From positions 6,159,790 through 6,223,789 of the forward strand of contig JAKZAP010000021.1 in the NCBI GenBank assembly GCA_023053575.1: a stretch of DNA of 64,000 bases, written 5' to 3'. Below, in pieces: positions 11,284-22,200 of the stretch (the stretch's first letter is position 1; every line of letters begins with the position of its first letter). The position numbers and the translations under genes are program-made. This DNA comes from Branchinecta lynchi (lineage: Eukaryota; Arthropoda; Branchiopoda; Anostraca; Branchinectidae). Below the pieces are notes generated by a model that was given only the letters and a program-made list of their open reading frames with translations, did no database searches and was not told the origin of the DNA.

Positions 11284-12031
11284 GGTAGTTCCAATGAGTA
11301 GGAGCTGACAGATGGGCAGTCGTCTTACTATTAAAAATTTGGATTGACTGTGGACGCCCAGGGAATGGTACTGTTTTAATCTCAAAGCTAAAACGAAGCG
11401 TGAATACAAATCTTCAATTAAAAATGCTCGTCTGAACGGCTTAGATGCTCCCACTGACAAAAAAAACGTGGCAAAAGGTCCTTCGGACAGATAAAGATTC
11501 AGCTGTACCTCCTTCCGCGCTAACTACGGCTGACTGGATCAGCCACTACAGTGGTCTATTCAGTGGTTGCAAAACCAGATTCAGCAGCACTATGAAAATT
11601 ACTTCTTAAATACCTACCAAGGAAGACATTTCAACCCTCAGTTCTTCCCATGACCCTCTTTCTTCCATCGAAATTGCTATTCGAAAATTAAGAAGAACTG
11701 CTTATACAGATTCTGATGGCCTTAGTGTCGATTTTTTTCAAAATTGAGGGTCCAGCTTTAACACAACACCTCCAGCTTCGGTTTCAATTTGTTTATGCCA
11801 GGGTTTGGTTCCGAACAGTTTCCTCTTGGGTATTGTAACATCGGTGATTAAGCGAGGGAAAGACACAGACCTTTGCAAAAGCTATCGGACAATCACAGTT
11901 TCTTGTACCATAAGCAAAATCCTGGAATACGTCCTTCTTCCAGAATTAGTTGAAAAATGTCATTTTGGTTCAATGCAGCTTGGATTCCGTTCAGGCGCCA
12001 GTTGTGCGCACTCTCATCACATATTGACAAC
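11278..12031 (+). pseudogene. LINE E, linker and N-terminal reverse transcriptase
   Basis: Frame-interrupted coding sequence. SIKNARLNGLDAPTDK and the linker come first, then the RT fingers: IVTSVIKRGKDTDLCKSYR, ITVSCTISKILEYVLL and LGFRSGASCAHSHHI, matching the conserved early RT blocks of non-LTR retrotransposons. The ORF is cut by an A element at 12032 and resumes at 13212 in frame. Several stops and frameshifts make it inactive. Confidence 0.8.
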
Positions 12032-13211
12032 AAGACCAAAGGTTTCGATGGGATCCCAAAAATTCAATATCTGATCCAGACAACTTGGTCTTGTCTTAGC
12101 CAGATCCAGTCATCGCCAGACTCCTTGAACATTTTTACTATAAAAATTCAGAAACAGATTAAGGCCAAATAGCTAATCATCTGAAAACCAAGTTCAGATA
12201 CGGATTCATCATGTGTGATTACCCCTATAAGTCATATCTGTTTTGACGAAAACTTCCTGCCACTTGTGCCAATTTCCCGGTTTCGGCCGAACTCCAGAAC
12301 TATTTGTCCGGCGAAAAAAGAAAGCTCAAAAACGAACTCAGGTTATCTTCTTTCCCCAATAATGAACATCTAATCAACTTCAAATAAAAATTTAACTTAT
12401 AACTAATTTTCCGACTCCAGACGGATTCCGGTCGAACTATATGTCCCGGTAAAATATGATTGTCACACACGCGATTCAGCGTCTCTTCTTACCCCCGAAA
12501 TCGGTTATCTAATCAACTACAAATAAAACTTTAACTTCTAACAAATTTCCGGTTCTGGCCGGATTCCGGGCGAACTACATGTCCGGGTAGAAAACTGTTT
12601 TCACATAAATGTTCAGCATGTCTTCTTGCCCTAAACCGGACATCTGATCAACTCCAAATAAAACTTTTAATTTTAACAAAACTTTCCGGTTTGGGCCGGA
12701 TTCCGGGCGAACTACTTGTCCGTCGAGAAAATGGTTGTCACCATCGTCTTCAGCACGTTTTCCCACCCCTAAATCGAACATCTAATACATTTCAAATAAA
12801 ACTTGTACTTTTAACAAGCTTTCCGGTTTTGGCCGGATTCCGGGCGAACTACTTCTCCGATGACAAAATGGTTTTCACCATTGTGTTCAGCATGTATTCT
12901 TACCCCATAATCGACTATCACATCAGCTGTTTCACAATATTTTATTTGCCCCCCCCCCCCCCCCCCCCCCCCTTAATTTGAACCTACTCCCCCACCCCTA
13001 AATGTAGGGCTACACAGCCCATTTACGAACTCGACTGGTCCAACGACCCACGGAATCCTCACACCAAGTTTCATCAAAATATCCCATTCCCTTCGAGAGT
13101 TATCGCGCTTACAGACGGACGGACGGACGGACAGACGGACGGACGGACAGACGGACAACTTTTGCGATGTCATAGGTATCCCTCCACTTACGTTTTGGGA
13201 TCCCAAAAATG
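12032..13211 (+). repeat. Family A element, complete, inserted in LINE E
   Basis: Runs from AACAAGACCAAAGGTTTCGA to GTTTTGGGATCCCAAAAA. Contains diverged then regular monomers of about 137 bp (TTCCGGTT...GGCCGGATTCCGG...GAACTACTTGTCCG), a run of about 22 C at 12951-12972, a GACG/GACA tract, the GCGATGTCATAGGTATCC block and the terminal palindrome. It is bounded by TGAC on both sides. Removing it and one TGAC restores the RT frame HHILTKQATREK, so this copy's ends are well defined. Confidence 0.9.
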
Positions 13212-14296
13212 ACGAAGCAGGCTACCCGCGAGAAGTCTGCTATTCATTTATGTTCTACAGATATAGCTATTAGCTGGTGCTTTTGACAATATAATGCACT
13301 CTCAGGCCCTATTTTCTCTCATTGCTTCTGGCGTGAATCTTTCTGTTATCAGTCTGTTACAATTTTGGTATGGTCATTCCTCAGTAAGGTTGAAATGGCA
13401 AGGTAGCTTGTCACAGATTATTCCTGTCCGAACTGGTGGTCACCAAGAGGGAGTCTTATCTCCCTTCATTTTCAAACCGGCCATATCTTCTTGTCTTGAT
13501 TCTTTACACCCTGCTTACTTTTATAAAGACCATGCCTTCAGCTACATAGCCTACGCGGAAGACTTGCTCTTAGTAAGCCGTACCCATTCCACACTCACCA
13601 AAAACGTCTGTAAGCTGTCCTCGGAACTTCTCAAAATCTGCCTTGAAGTTAACCTCTCAAAATGCGACTACGGTACCTACATTTCAACCCTTCGTCAAAT
13701 TGTTTGAATGCATCCAAAGCATCTATCTCTCTTGGATCGTTTTTCATCAAATCAAAAGAATCTCTACGATGGCTTGGCAAAACCTTCGTTGACAAAATTT
13801 TGCTCTTCGGTTGTTCAAGAAGTTTGTAGATCAATTTGTACCGCCTAAGGGGCGCATCGTCCCCAACCGGGGGCGCTATAATAGTAAAGCTTTGGGAAAA
13901 GTGTACAGCACCTTCTGCGCTCCTTCTATACTATTTCGTTCTGGTGTCACTCATTCACTCATATTCTGCGAAAAAAGGAGATTAAAAAGGTGATATCATG
14001 TTATTTTAAATATGCAAAGCACCTGCTCCAATTGTCGAAATTATGCCATAATCATACATTGACGGAGAAGTTCAAAATTCAAGATGCAAGTATTACCCTT
14101 TCGGATGTGTCTTCGTCGCTATCCAAAATCATTTGCAACAGAGCCCAACCAGCGCACGACCTTTCTCCACTGCTTCCTGGCTAAATATTGAAAATTAAGT
14201 TTCTTTTTCTGTCTGTTTAAGTGTTTTATTTATTTTCTTCATTTGCTCCGCTTTTCCAGAATGGCGGGTTATAAATAAACTACTTACTTACTTACT
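13212..14296 (+). pseudogene. LINE E, reverse-transcriptase core, C-terminus and tail
   Basis: Continuation of 11278-12031. RT palm blocks are visible: PVRTGGHQEGVLSPFIF (the G-VRQGGVLSP block) and FSYIAYAEDLLLVSR, where the catalytic YADD reads YAED, one of the two metal-binding aspartates lost. The C-terminal part, KVYSTFCAPSILF then YFKYAKHLLQLSKL, is in other frames. It ends with a 3' UTR ...ATGGCGGGTTATAAATAAAC and a (TTAC)n tail. The same tail recurs at 29080-29145 and 51395-51695. Confidence 0.85.
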
Positions 14297-14478
14297 ATCC
14301 CTACACCGACGCGAAGAATTGGACAAACACATTATTGGAAATTACGAAAGTTCTCGTTTTCTCCGGATTCCAACGAATACGGCCGAACTATCAACTTGAT
14401 GGGAAAACTAGGCTAGTGGATGGATTTCCTATGTCTTTAGATAGTAAGATGATTGTCTTAATGTATGTCTTGCAAAGA

Positions 14479-14714
14479 TATTTCAGATAATGCATAAAAC
14501 GGATACGTCAGCTACGATGCTTTGGCAGCGATATTTCGGTCCTTCTTGGCAAGGCTCCTCGTCAGGCTGTCAATCTATATCAGATTGACAGCCTGACGAG
14601 GACCCTTGCCATTGAAGGACCAACATATTGCTGCCAAAGCATCGTAGCTGACATATCAGTATTATGTATTATTTGAATATATGTTTCAAAGTCAGCTTGG
14701 GCTCAAGGAATATT
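14479..14714 (+). mobile_element. Family C element, complete foldback copy
   Basis: Inverted arms of about 85 bp meet near 14580: AAAACGGATACGTCAGCTACG...GTCAATCT and AGATTGACAG...CGTAGCTGACATATC. They are followed by the tail TGTTTCAAAGTCAGCTTGGG...GAATATT. A 13-bp direct repeat TGTCTTGCAAAGA (14466-14478, 14715-14727) marks the target duplication. No ORF. Confidence 0.9.
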
Positions 14715-14769
14715 TGTCTTGCAAAGAATCGGACATTTCTATCTTGATTCAAGAATTATACATACTTTA

Positions 14770-15115
14770 TCAAATATAAGCTTCAAGGAAATCTTTTTTT
14801 GCCGAATTCCAATTGTCAGGGGCCAAAACAAATGACGGGGATTCAGCATGTCTCTCACTCGTGAAGCAAACCTCAGCTTGAAGTTAAAACTTCACCCCTA
14901 AATGAAGGGATACAGTACCATCTATGAACGACATGTCCTTCTGACGCAAAGGACATGAAACGAAGTTTGAACAAGATAGCCTAACCTAACTCATTCGAGA
15001 GTTCTCATACTAATAGATAGACAAGAAGCGGACAGACACACTTTACGAAGTTAGATAGGTGACTCGTCATTGCGTTTAGGGATCCTCAAAACTTGACTTG
15101 ATATCCCTCACATCG
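14770..15115 (+). repeat. Diverged family A 3' half
   Basis: Ordered A-family boxes: GATTCAGCATGTCTC, CACCCCTAAATGAAGGG, CATTCGAGAGTTCTC, AAGCGGACAGACA, TTGCGTTTAGGGATCCTCAAAA. Diverged enough to be an old copy. Confidence 0.6.
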
Positions 15116-15184
15116 GAACTATGTGTTGTTTGGCCCATGCTTCTGATTAGGGATTTTTTCCAAGCCTCCCGTGGTAAGCCTACC

Positions 15185-15375
15185 TAAATACTAGAGTACT
15201 TAAGTACTGAAGTACTATCTAAATACTTGAGTACTTACGTACTGAAGTAGTTTTATAAAAGTATGTATTCCTTAAGTAGATTTTGTGTAAAGTACTTAAT
15301 ACTTATACTTAAGTAAAAATTTGCTGGAGTACTTGGTACTTGTACTTGAGTAAAAATTAGAAGTACTTGCACGAC
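15185..15375. mobile_element. hAT-like terminus with AGTACTTAAGTACT words
   Basis: Multiple GAGTACTTAAGTACT-type words end at 15370 in TTGCACGACACTG. Read inward on the minus strand this is CAGTGTCGTGCAAG, a hAT-type CAGTG terminus. It abuts A-family DNA. Its partner may be 10086-10200. No transposase was found between. Confidence 0.45.
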
Positions 15376-15995
15376 ACTGGAAGACGTGCTGAACACGATG
15401 GTGAAAACCATTTTCTCGCTGGGCAAGTAGTTCGCCCGGAACTCGGCCAAAACCAGAAAGCTTGTTAAAAATAAAAGTTTTATTTGAAGTTGATCAGATG
15501 TTCGATTTAGGGGTAAGAAGACATGCTGAACATTTATGTGAAAAGTATTTTCTACCCGGACAACTTTTTCGCCTGGAATCAGGCCAAAACCAGAAAATTT
15601 GTTAAAAGCAAAAGTTGTATTTGAAGTTGATTAGATTACAGATTTAGGGTTAAGAAGAGACGCTGAATCTGTATATGACAATCTACCCGAATAAGTACTT
15701 CTCGCGGAAACCGGCCAGAAAATTCGCAGAAGTACCTTAAGACAGAATTGTTTCGATCAGCTTATACGATTAAACACACATGCTGAATCTATATCTGAAC
15801 TTGGTTCTTGGATGATCAATATTCTTTGAGCCCAAGCTGACTTTGAAACATTTATATATACTTGGATGATCAGTAATTTGTCCTTACTCTGTTTCTAAAT
15901 TTTAAAAGTAAAATGTCCAAAAAGTCCGGCGAAAACAAAACCTAATTGTCTGGACCACATTTTCAATTTTTGGGATCCCATCGGAACCTTTGGTC
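15376..15995 (-). repeat. Family A element, 5' half
   Basis: On the minus strand it begins at 15995 with AACAAGACCAAAGGTTCCGATGGG, followed by the CCAGACAATTAGG-like box and about three diverged monomers. It is interrupted by a 42-bp C insertion at 15819-15860 and ends at the hAT-like terminus. Confidence 0.8.
15819..15860 (-). mobile_element. Family C, tail-only 42-bp insertion
   Basis: Only the tail is present (minus strand GTTTCAAAGTCAGCTTGGGC...AATAT). It is bounded by a perfect 12-bp direct repeat CTTGGATGATCA (15807-15818, 15861-15872). Retention of the tail alone with a full target duplication is the picture of extreme 5' truncation. Confidence 0.9.
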
Positions 15996-16282
15996 TTGTT
16001 AACATAGAACTGATAATGACCAACCTATCTAACTAGCGTCAACAATACCATCTTGTAATACTAGTAATACTATCTATTTCATTTTTACATAACAATTAAC
16101 ACCTTCTCTCTGTCATTATTTGTCTTTAATTTTATCACTTTAGGCTCTGAAATTTTTCTTCAGAACTTTAAAGCCCACTTTTTGTTTTATTTTACTAGCA
16201 GCCGATTTCGGAAAAATGCCCTGCGAAGATTTCCTAGTTATGGTTGCTACACAATTTTTTTTTTTTTTTTTTTTAAGGAATT

Positions 16283-16938
16283 GCTTTTTGGGATCCTAAA
16301 ACGTAAGTAGAGGGATACCTATGACATCACAAAAGTTGCCCGTCTGTCCGTCCGTCCGTCTGTGAGCGCGACAACTCTCGAAGGGAATGAGATATTGTGA
16401 TGAAACATGGTGTGAGGATTCTTTTTATTATTTCCCTACATTAAGGGGTGGTGGAGGGGGTCAAATTAAGGGGCAAACAAAATATTTTGAAACAGCTAAT
16501 GTGATAGTCGATTATGAGGTAGGAAGACATGCTGAATACGATGATGAAAACCATTTTCTCGGACATATAGTTCGCCAGGAATCCAGTTGGAACCAGAAAA
16601 TTTGTTATAGCCTAAGTTAAATTTGTATCTGAAGTTGATTAGATGTTCGATATTGGAGAAAGAAGATACGCTAAAATTTTGTTTAGCTTTCTTTTTTCAC
16701 CAGACAAGTAACCAGAAAATTGGCAGAAGTAAGGCAGGAAGTTTTCGTCAAAATAGATATGACTTATAGGGGTAAACACACATGCTGAATCCATATCTGA
16801 GCTTCGTTTTTTCAGATGATTAGCTATTTGGGCTTAATCTGCTCCTGAATTTTGATATTAAAAATGTTCAAGGAGTCTGGACCTGGCGAAGACATGACCA
16901 AATTGTCTGGATCCCATCGAAACCTTTGGTCTTGTTGT
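16283..16938 (-). repeat. Family A element, internally short
   Basis: Minus strand from AACAAGACCAAAGGTTTCGATGGG (16938) to the GGATCCCAAAA-type end at 16283, with fewer monomers than 12032-13211. Preceded by a 20-base T-run near 16256-16275. Confidence 0.85.
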
Positions 16939-17068
16939 TATTGACTGTCACTGCAGAGCTTCTCAGTGTCATTTTGATGTTCTTTTTATACATGTTTCCT
17001 TTTTCTTTTCATTTCCTTCTTACTTTTGAATTCTCCTCTACCCATTCAGCCTACTCTCGGTCTTCATC

Positions 17069-18053
17069 ACACCACCTAATGATTTCTCTGGTGTACGGCC
17101 GATCACAGTTACATCAATTTTCAGCAGAATTTACGAAAGTTTTGTTGCCACATGGCTTAAAGAATATCTTTTAAAAGTAACTGATCGAAAGCAGTTTGGT
17201 AACATTCCTAAGTGTTCGACAGTCCATTACCTAGTTAATTTGATTGATTTTATTTTAAAACATCTAGATGAACCTGGCAAATAGATAAATTTAATTGCAA
17301 TTGATTTTAAAAAGGCATTTGACCTTGTTGACCATAAAATTCTTTTGGAAAAAATGGTGGAAAAAAATATACCCGATTTTATCGTCAAAATCATCAAGAG
17401 CTTCTTGACAAATAGAGAGCAAATTGTAGAGTATAAAGGCCATTTTTCTACTTCTTCACCAGTTTTTTGTGGAGTTCCACAAGGAACTGTGATCGGTCCG
17501 CTGTGCTTCCTCCTCATGATAAATGAAATTGCTGCTGGGCTGGAGGACAGATGGAAATACGTTGACGATCTGTCCCTAGCGGAAGTCGTATCTGAGGATT
17601 TCAAAAGTAACGCTGCCGGTTTCATCGACCAGGTTACCTCAGAGGCGACTGAAATGAATATGGTCGTGAATAAAGATAAGTGCTCAGTTACGACCTTTTC
17701 TTTTCTTAGAAAAACTCGGCCGTCTTTCGAACCTCCTATCGACTCTGGGCTCATCAGGGATAAAATAACGCTACTAGTGTAGTGATCTCTTCTGACCTTT
17801 CATGGCATGAAAATACAAAGACGTTTGTAAAGAAAGCTAACAGCGCAATTCAAATGCTAAAACACTGAAAAAGTTTCGGGTTCCTAAGGACAAGCTAAAG
17901 CTAATATTTTGCTCTTTCATCCGACCCTTAGTCGAATATGCTTGTCCGGTTTGGCACTTTGCTCTTACCCAAGACGAAACTGATAAAATAGAGCGAGTTC
18001 AGAAGAGATCGCTGCAAATTATCTATGGCGGTTCCCCCCTACCATACTCTTTT
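17069..18053 (+). pseudogene. CR1/L2-like LINE reverse transcriptase, 5' part of a split copy
   Basis: Encodes RT blocks matching the better copy at 55142-56770: FSGVRPITVTSIF (shifted frame), QFGNIPKCSTVHYL, LIAIDFKKAFDLVDHKI, CGVPQGTVIGPLCFLLMIN and WKYVDDLSLAEV with the catalytic DD intact. GKWIN is changed to GK-stop-IN at 17281, and there are frameshifts after 17782. The copy is 5'-truncated near 17069 and is cut at 18053 by a family C insertion. It resumes at 22916. Clade assignment is by motif style only. Confidence 0.85.
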
Positions 18054-18140
18054 ATTCCAGCAATGTTTTCAACGGATACATCAGCTAAGATTCTTCATAA
18101 GCGATATTTCGGCCCTTCTTGGCAAGGGTCCTCGTCGTTC

Positions 18141-18545
18141 CCTACCCGAAACGTGGAACGGGGTTATTAAGGGAAGAAAATTTAAGCCTCAGTCCCTTAT
18201 TAACAACAAAACCGAAGTCGATCAAAATGCAGAAAAAAATATTTCCTGCCGTCGCCCCAATCGCGCAGCAAAAACAGCAGCCGTGTAAAAAATTAAATCT
18301 CAGCACTAGTTTTTCCGTGCAATGATTATTCAAAGCAATAGATACAGACGAGTACTCATAATAGAAACGTAGAACGAGGCCATTAATAAAATAATATTTA
18401 AGTTTTCAGCCCCTTATTAATAAAAAAAACCGAAGTTGATCAAAATGCAGAAAAAAACCTTTCCTGTCATCGCCCCAATCGTGCAGCAAAAACAGCGTCG
18501 GTGTCAAAAATTAAATCTCAGGACGAGTTTTTTCATTATAGTGGT
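18141..18545 (+). repeat. Diverged direct duplication inside the C element
   Basis: Two roughly 180-bp copies, about 18150-18325 and 18362-18545, share AACCGAAGT(C/T)GATCAAAATGC, CGCCCCAATCG(C/T)GCAGCAAA and AAATTAAATCTCAG. No convincing ORF spans them. Confidence 0.75.
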
Positions 18546-19261
18546 ATTTGAAGACAATTTATTTTAATAAGATATTTATAGTCGGTAGAAGCTTCAGTTA
18601 TTTATTACAGGTTTGTTTCTTTCCCCGAAGTTGAACAAGAGGACTGAAAGCCTGACGAGGACCCTTGCCAAGAAGGGCCGAAATATCGCTTATGAAGAAT
18701 CTTAGCTGATCAGTGCTTCCACTTTGCAGGATTTATCCTGAAATTCAGGATTTTTGGGTCCCTGCAGGATTTTTTTCAGGATTTTTGAGATTCCAGGATT
18801 TTACAGGATTTCCGGACTTATTCAGGATTTATCAGGATTTGCTGATATTTTTAACAGACTGCAGTAAGAGTTAGGGATTTTTGAGAAAACGCAACCATAA
18901 ATCTATTTTAGCTATAAAAACGAAGGGATGCGGCTTATTTCTTTCGTTTTAATCGTCTGATCGTGTCTCCATTTCGAATGGCAAAAAGACACTTTGATCA
19001 TCAGTGTTTTCACAAAATTTCGCCTGCGGCGCATTTTGTAGTTTATATTCCCGATTTAGAAGAATGGTGCGTCATTTATAGTAGGCGTTGAAGGCTTGGT
19101 ATATTTGGGAGTATAAACCACACTAAAAGCTAGAATATAAGTTAAATTTTGCCAGAAAAAAAGGCGTGTTTAAAAACGTTTACCTGCGGCGCTTAGTATA
19201 ATTTGTCCTGGGTACAGACGTTGCCACTGCTCCTGTTGTATGTACATTTTCAAGTCCCGTC

Positions 19262-22200
19262 TAGAGACGCCCTCTTTAATGGTAGTGTTGGTCAGAGGCG
19301 TTACTAGCCAAAATGTTTGGGGGGGGGGGAGAGGGCAAGGCATTTACCGACTGGCTGCTAATTTTTACCGGCTGTTTTTGTAGAAAAAAACGACTGTTTT
19401 CAAGAAAAAAACGACCGTTTTGAAAAAAAGTTGACTGATTTTCAGAACAAGAGCTACGAGCTCATATGGCACTTGTACAAGTAGGCTGTACAAGAAAGTA
19501 GATGAAAACGTCACAAAATACACCCGCCATCCAAAAAGGCGGTTCGGAAATAGAAATAGGATATTTAGTTTCACTCATTTCTGAGCAGTTCCGGCATCGT
19601 CTCGATTGCAAATGCACATGACTGTTCAAACTTTCATCCCAATAAATCCATTTGTTTGACCCTAGACGTGCTACACGATTTCCGGTACTCACTCTATTTC
19701 CACCTACCGTGGCCGAATCTGGTTCGGAATAAAAAAAAATCGACCACCTAAAGCATCTTCGTTTATACCATCTACCAAGTTTCACTCGAATCTGAGCATT
19801 TTTGGAAAGTTCCGGTACCCCCCCCCCCCTTCCCACCAACGTTGTCGGTGCCGGTTCGGGCCCAATCTCTTAATTCCCTCATCAAGTTTGACTGAAATTG
19901 GAGTATAGCCTATCTGCAAGTTTCCAGTACCCCCCCCCCCCCCCTACCTTGGCCGAATCCGGCCCAGACGCCAAATAACAAATCTAGGCCGCATAAACTC
20001 GGCACTGTCGAATTTGCATCTCATTCGGTCCATCCGTTTGGTTTTTGTGCATGTCAAAAGTCCCCCCACCCCCAATTCCCCTAATCGTGGTCGCATATGG
20101 TTCGAACGCATGTTTTACATGTCGAGGCCATCGATTCGTATCACCCATGAAGTTTCACTCGAATCAGACCACTCGTTCGCAATTTATAGAAGTCCATATA
20201 TCTCTTCTCTTGCTCCCCCAAAAATGCTCGGATCTAGGAACGGAAGTTTCCGGGGGTATGTTGTGTCAGGTTTTTAAGTCAAGATAATTCGGGTCGCTAA
20301 TATGCCTGCAAAGTTTCGTTGTCGTTTTACATCTGGAACTATTCTAACTCACGACTACCGGAATTCCAGGAAACCCCCTCCAACTCCCCCCACAGAGCCC
20401 CGAAACCATCTGGCTCCGTCAATTTCATCTAGGCCTAATGCTTGTTCCATCCATTAAGTTTCGTCCCAATCCCTCTACTTTTAGAGTTTCTTGAGTTTTC
20501 CACCCCCCCCCCATCCCCACAGGTATCGGACCCGACTCGGACGTGACACTGAACGTCCGAGGCGATAGCTCACCAGACAAGTTTCATTCAAATCCGATCA
20601 CCCGTTCAAAAGTTATGCACGCCACTAGATTCCGGACTCCCCATCCACCCACTCCCCCCACGATGGTCGGGTCGGGGAAACGGCTGTTCTCAAGTCAATC
20701 TGTTCGGATCCCTGACATACCTGCCAAGTTTCATCGCCCTAGGACATCAGGAAGTATGCCGAACTCGCGGGATCGCTAGAAATCCGGACCCCCACCCCAA
20801 CTCCCCCACAGTGCCCTGATCCGGTCCGGTTATGTCAATGACGTGTCGAGGACCTGTGCTTGTTTTTCCCACCAAGTTTCATCCCGATCCCTCCACTTTA
20901 AGCGTTTCTCAAAATTTCCGGTTCCCTCCTCCAACTCCTCCCAGTGTCATCGGATCCGGTCCGGTTATGTCAATGACGTGTCTAGGACCTGTGCTTGTTT
21001 TTCCCACCAAGTTTCATCCCGATCCCTCCACTTTAAGCGTTTCTCAAAATTTCCGGTTACCTCCTCCAACTCCCCCCAGTGTCATCGGATCCGGCCCAGA
21101 TTTAAAGTGAGGTGTCTGAGACACAAGGTCATCCTAAATATCAATTTTCATCAAGATCCGATCACCCATTCAAAAGTTATGCACGCCACTAGATTCCGGA
21201 CTCCCCATCCACCCACTCCCCCCACGATGGTCGGGTCGGGGAAACGGCTGTTCTCAAGTCAATATGTTCGGATCCTTGACATACCTGCCAAGTTTCATCG
21301 CCCTAGAAAACCAGGAAGTATGCCGAACTCGCGGGATCGCTAGAAATCCGGACCCCCATCCCAACTCCCCCACAGTGCCCTGATCCGGTCCGGTTATGTC
21401 AATTACGTGTCTAGTACCTGTGCTTGTTTTTCCCACCAAGTTTCATCCCGATCCCTCCACTTTAAGCGTTTCTCAAAATTTCCGGTTCCCCACCCCAACT
21501 CCCCCACAGTGCCCTGATCCAGTCCGGTTATGTCAATGACGTTTCTAGGACCTGTGCTTGTTTTTCCCACCGAGTTTCATCCCGATCCCTCCACTTTAAG
21601 CGTTTCTCAAAATTTCCGGTTCCCTCCTCCAACTCCCCCCAGTGTCATCAGATCCGGCCCGGATTTAAAGTGAGGTGTCTGAGACACGAGGTCATCCTAA
21701 ATATCAATTTTCATCAAGATCCGATCACCCGTTCGCAAGCTAAAAAACCTCAAATTTTGGCTTCACCCTCCCTCCACTCCCCCCCCCCCCCCCAGATGGT
21801 CGAATCGGGGAATTGATGATTTCCTATTTAAGCTGGTCGGGTCCCAGACATGCCTGTCAATTTCCATCGTCCCAGCACGTCAGGAAGCACGGAACTCGCG
21901 GGATCACTACAAATTCGGACTTCTCCCCCCCCCCCAACTCCCCCAAAGTGAGCGGATCCGTTCCGGTTATATCAGTCACGTATCTAGGACTTTTGCTTGT
22001 ACTTTCCACCAAGTTTCATTCGGACCCCTCCACTCTAAGTGTTTTCCAAGATTTCCGGTTTCCCCCTCTAACTCCCCCCAGTGTCACCGGATCCGGTCTG
22101 GATTTAAAATGGAGGGTCTGAGACACGAAGTCCTTCCATGTATTAAGTTTCATTAAGATCCGATCACCCGTTCGTAAGCTAAAAATATCTCATTTTTCCT

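Noticed and set aside
17227..17754. 175-codon minus-strand ORF
   Set aside because: Exact antisense of LINE RT coding sequence with recognisable catalytic motifs on the plus strand.
18651..18700. Fully functional hammerhead ribozyme
   Set aside because: The core and helix II match, but helix III is at most 3 bp, the cleavage nucleotide would be G and helix I has no pairing. Kept only as a core-like motif.
20830..22120. CRISPR-like periodic repeats
   Set aside because: Whole monomers of about 135 bp are similar, with no unique spacers between short repeats, and the setting is a eukaryotic intron-bearing genome.
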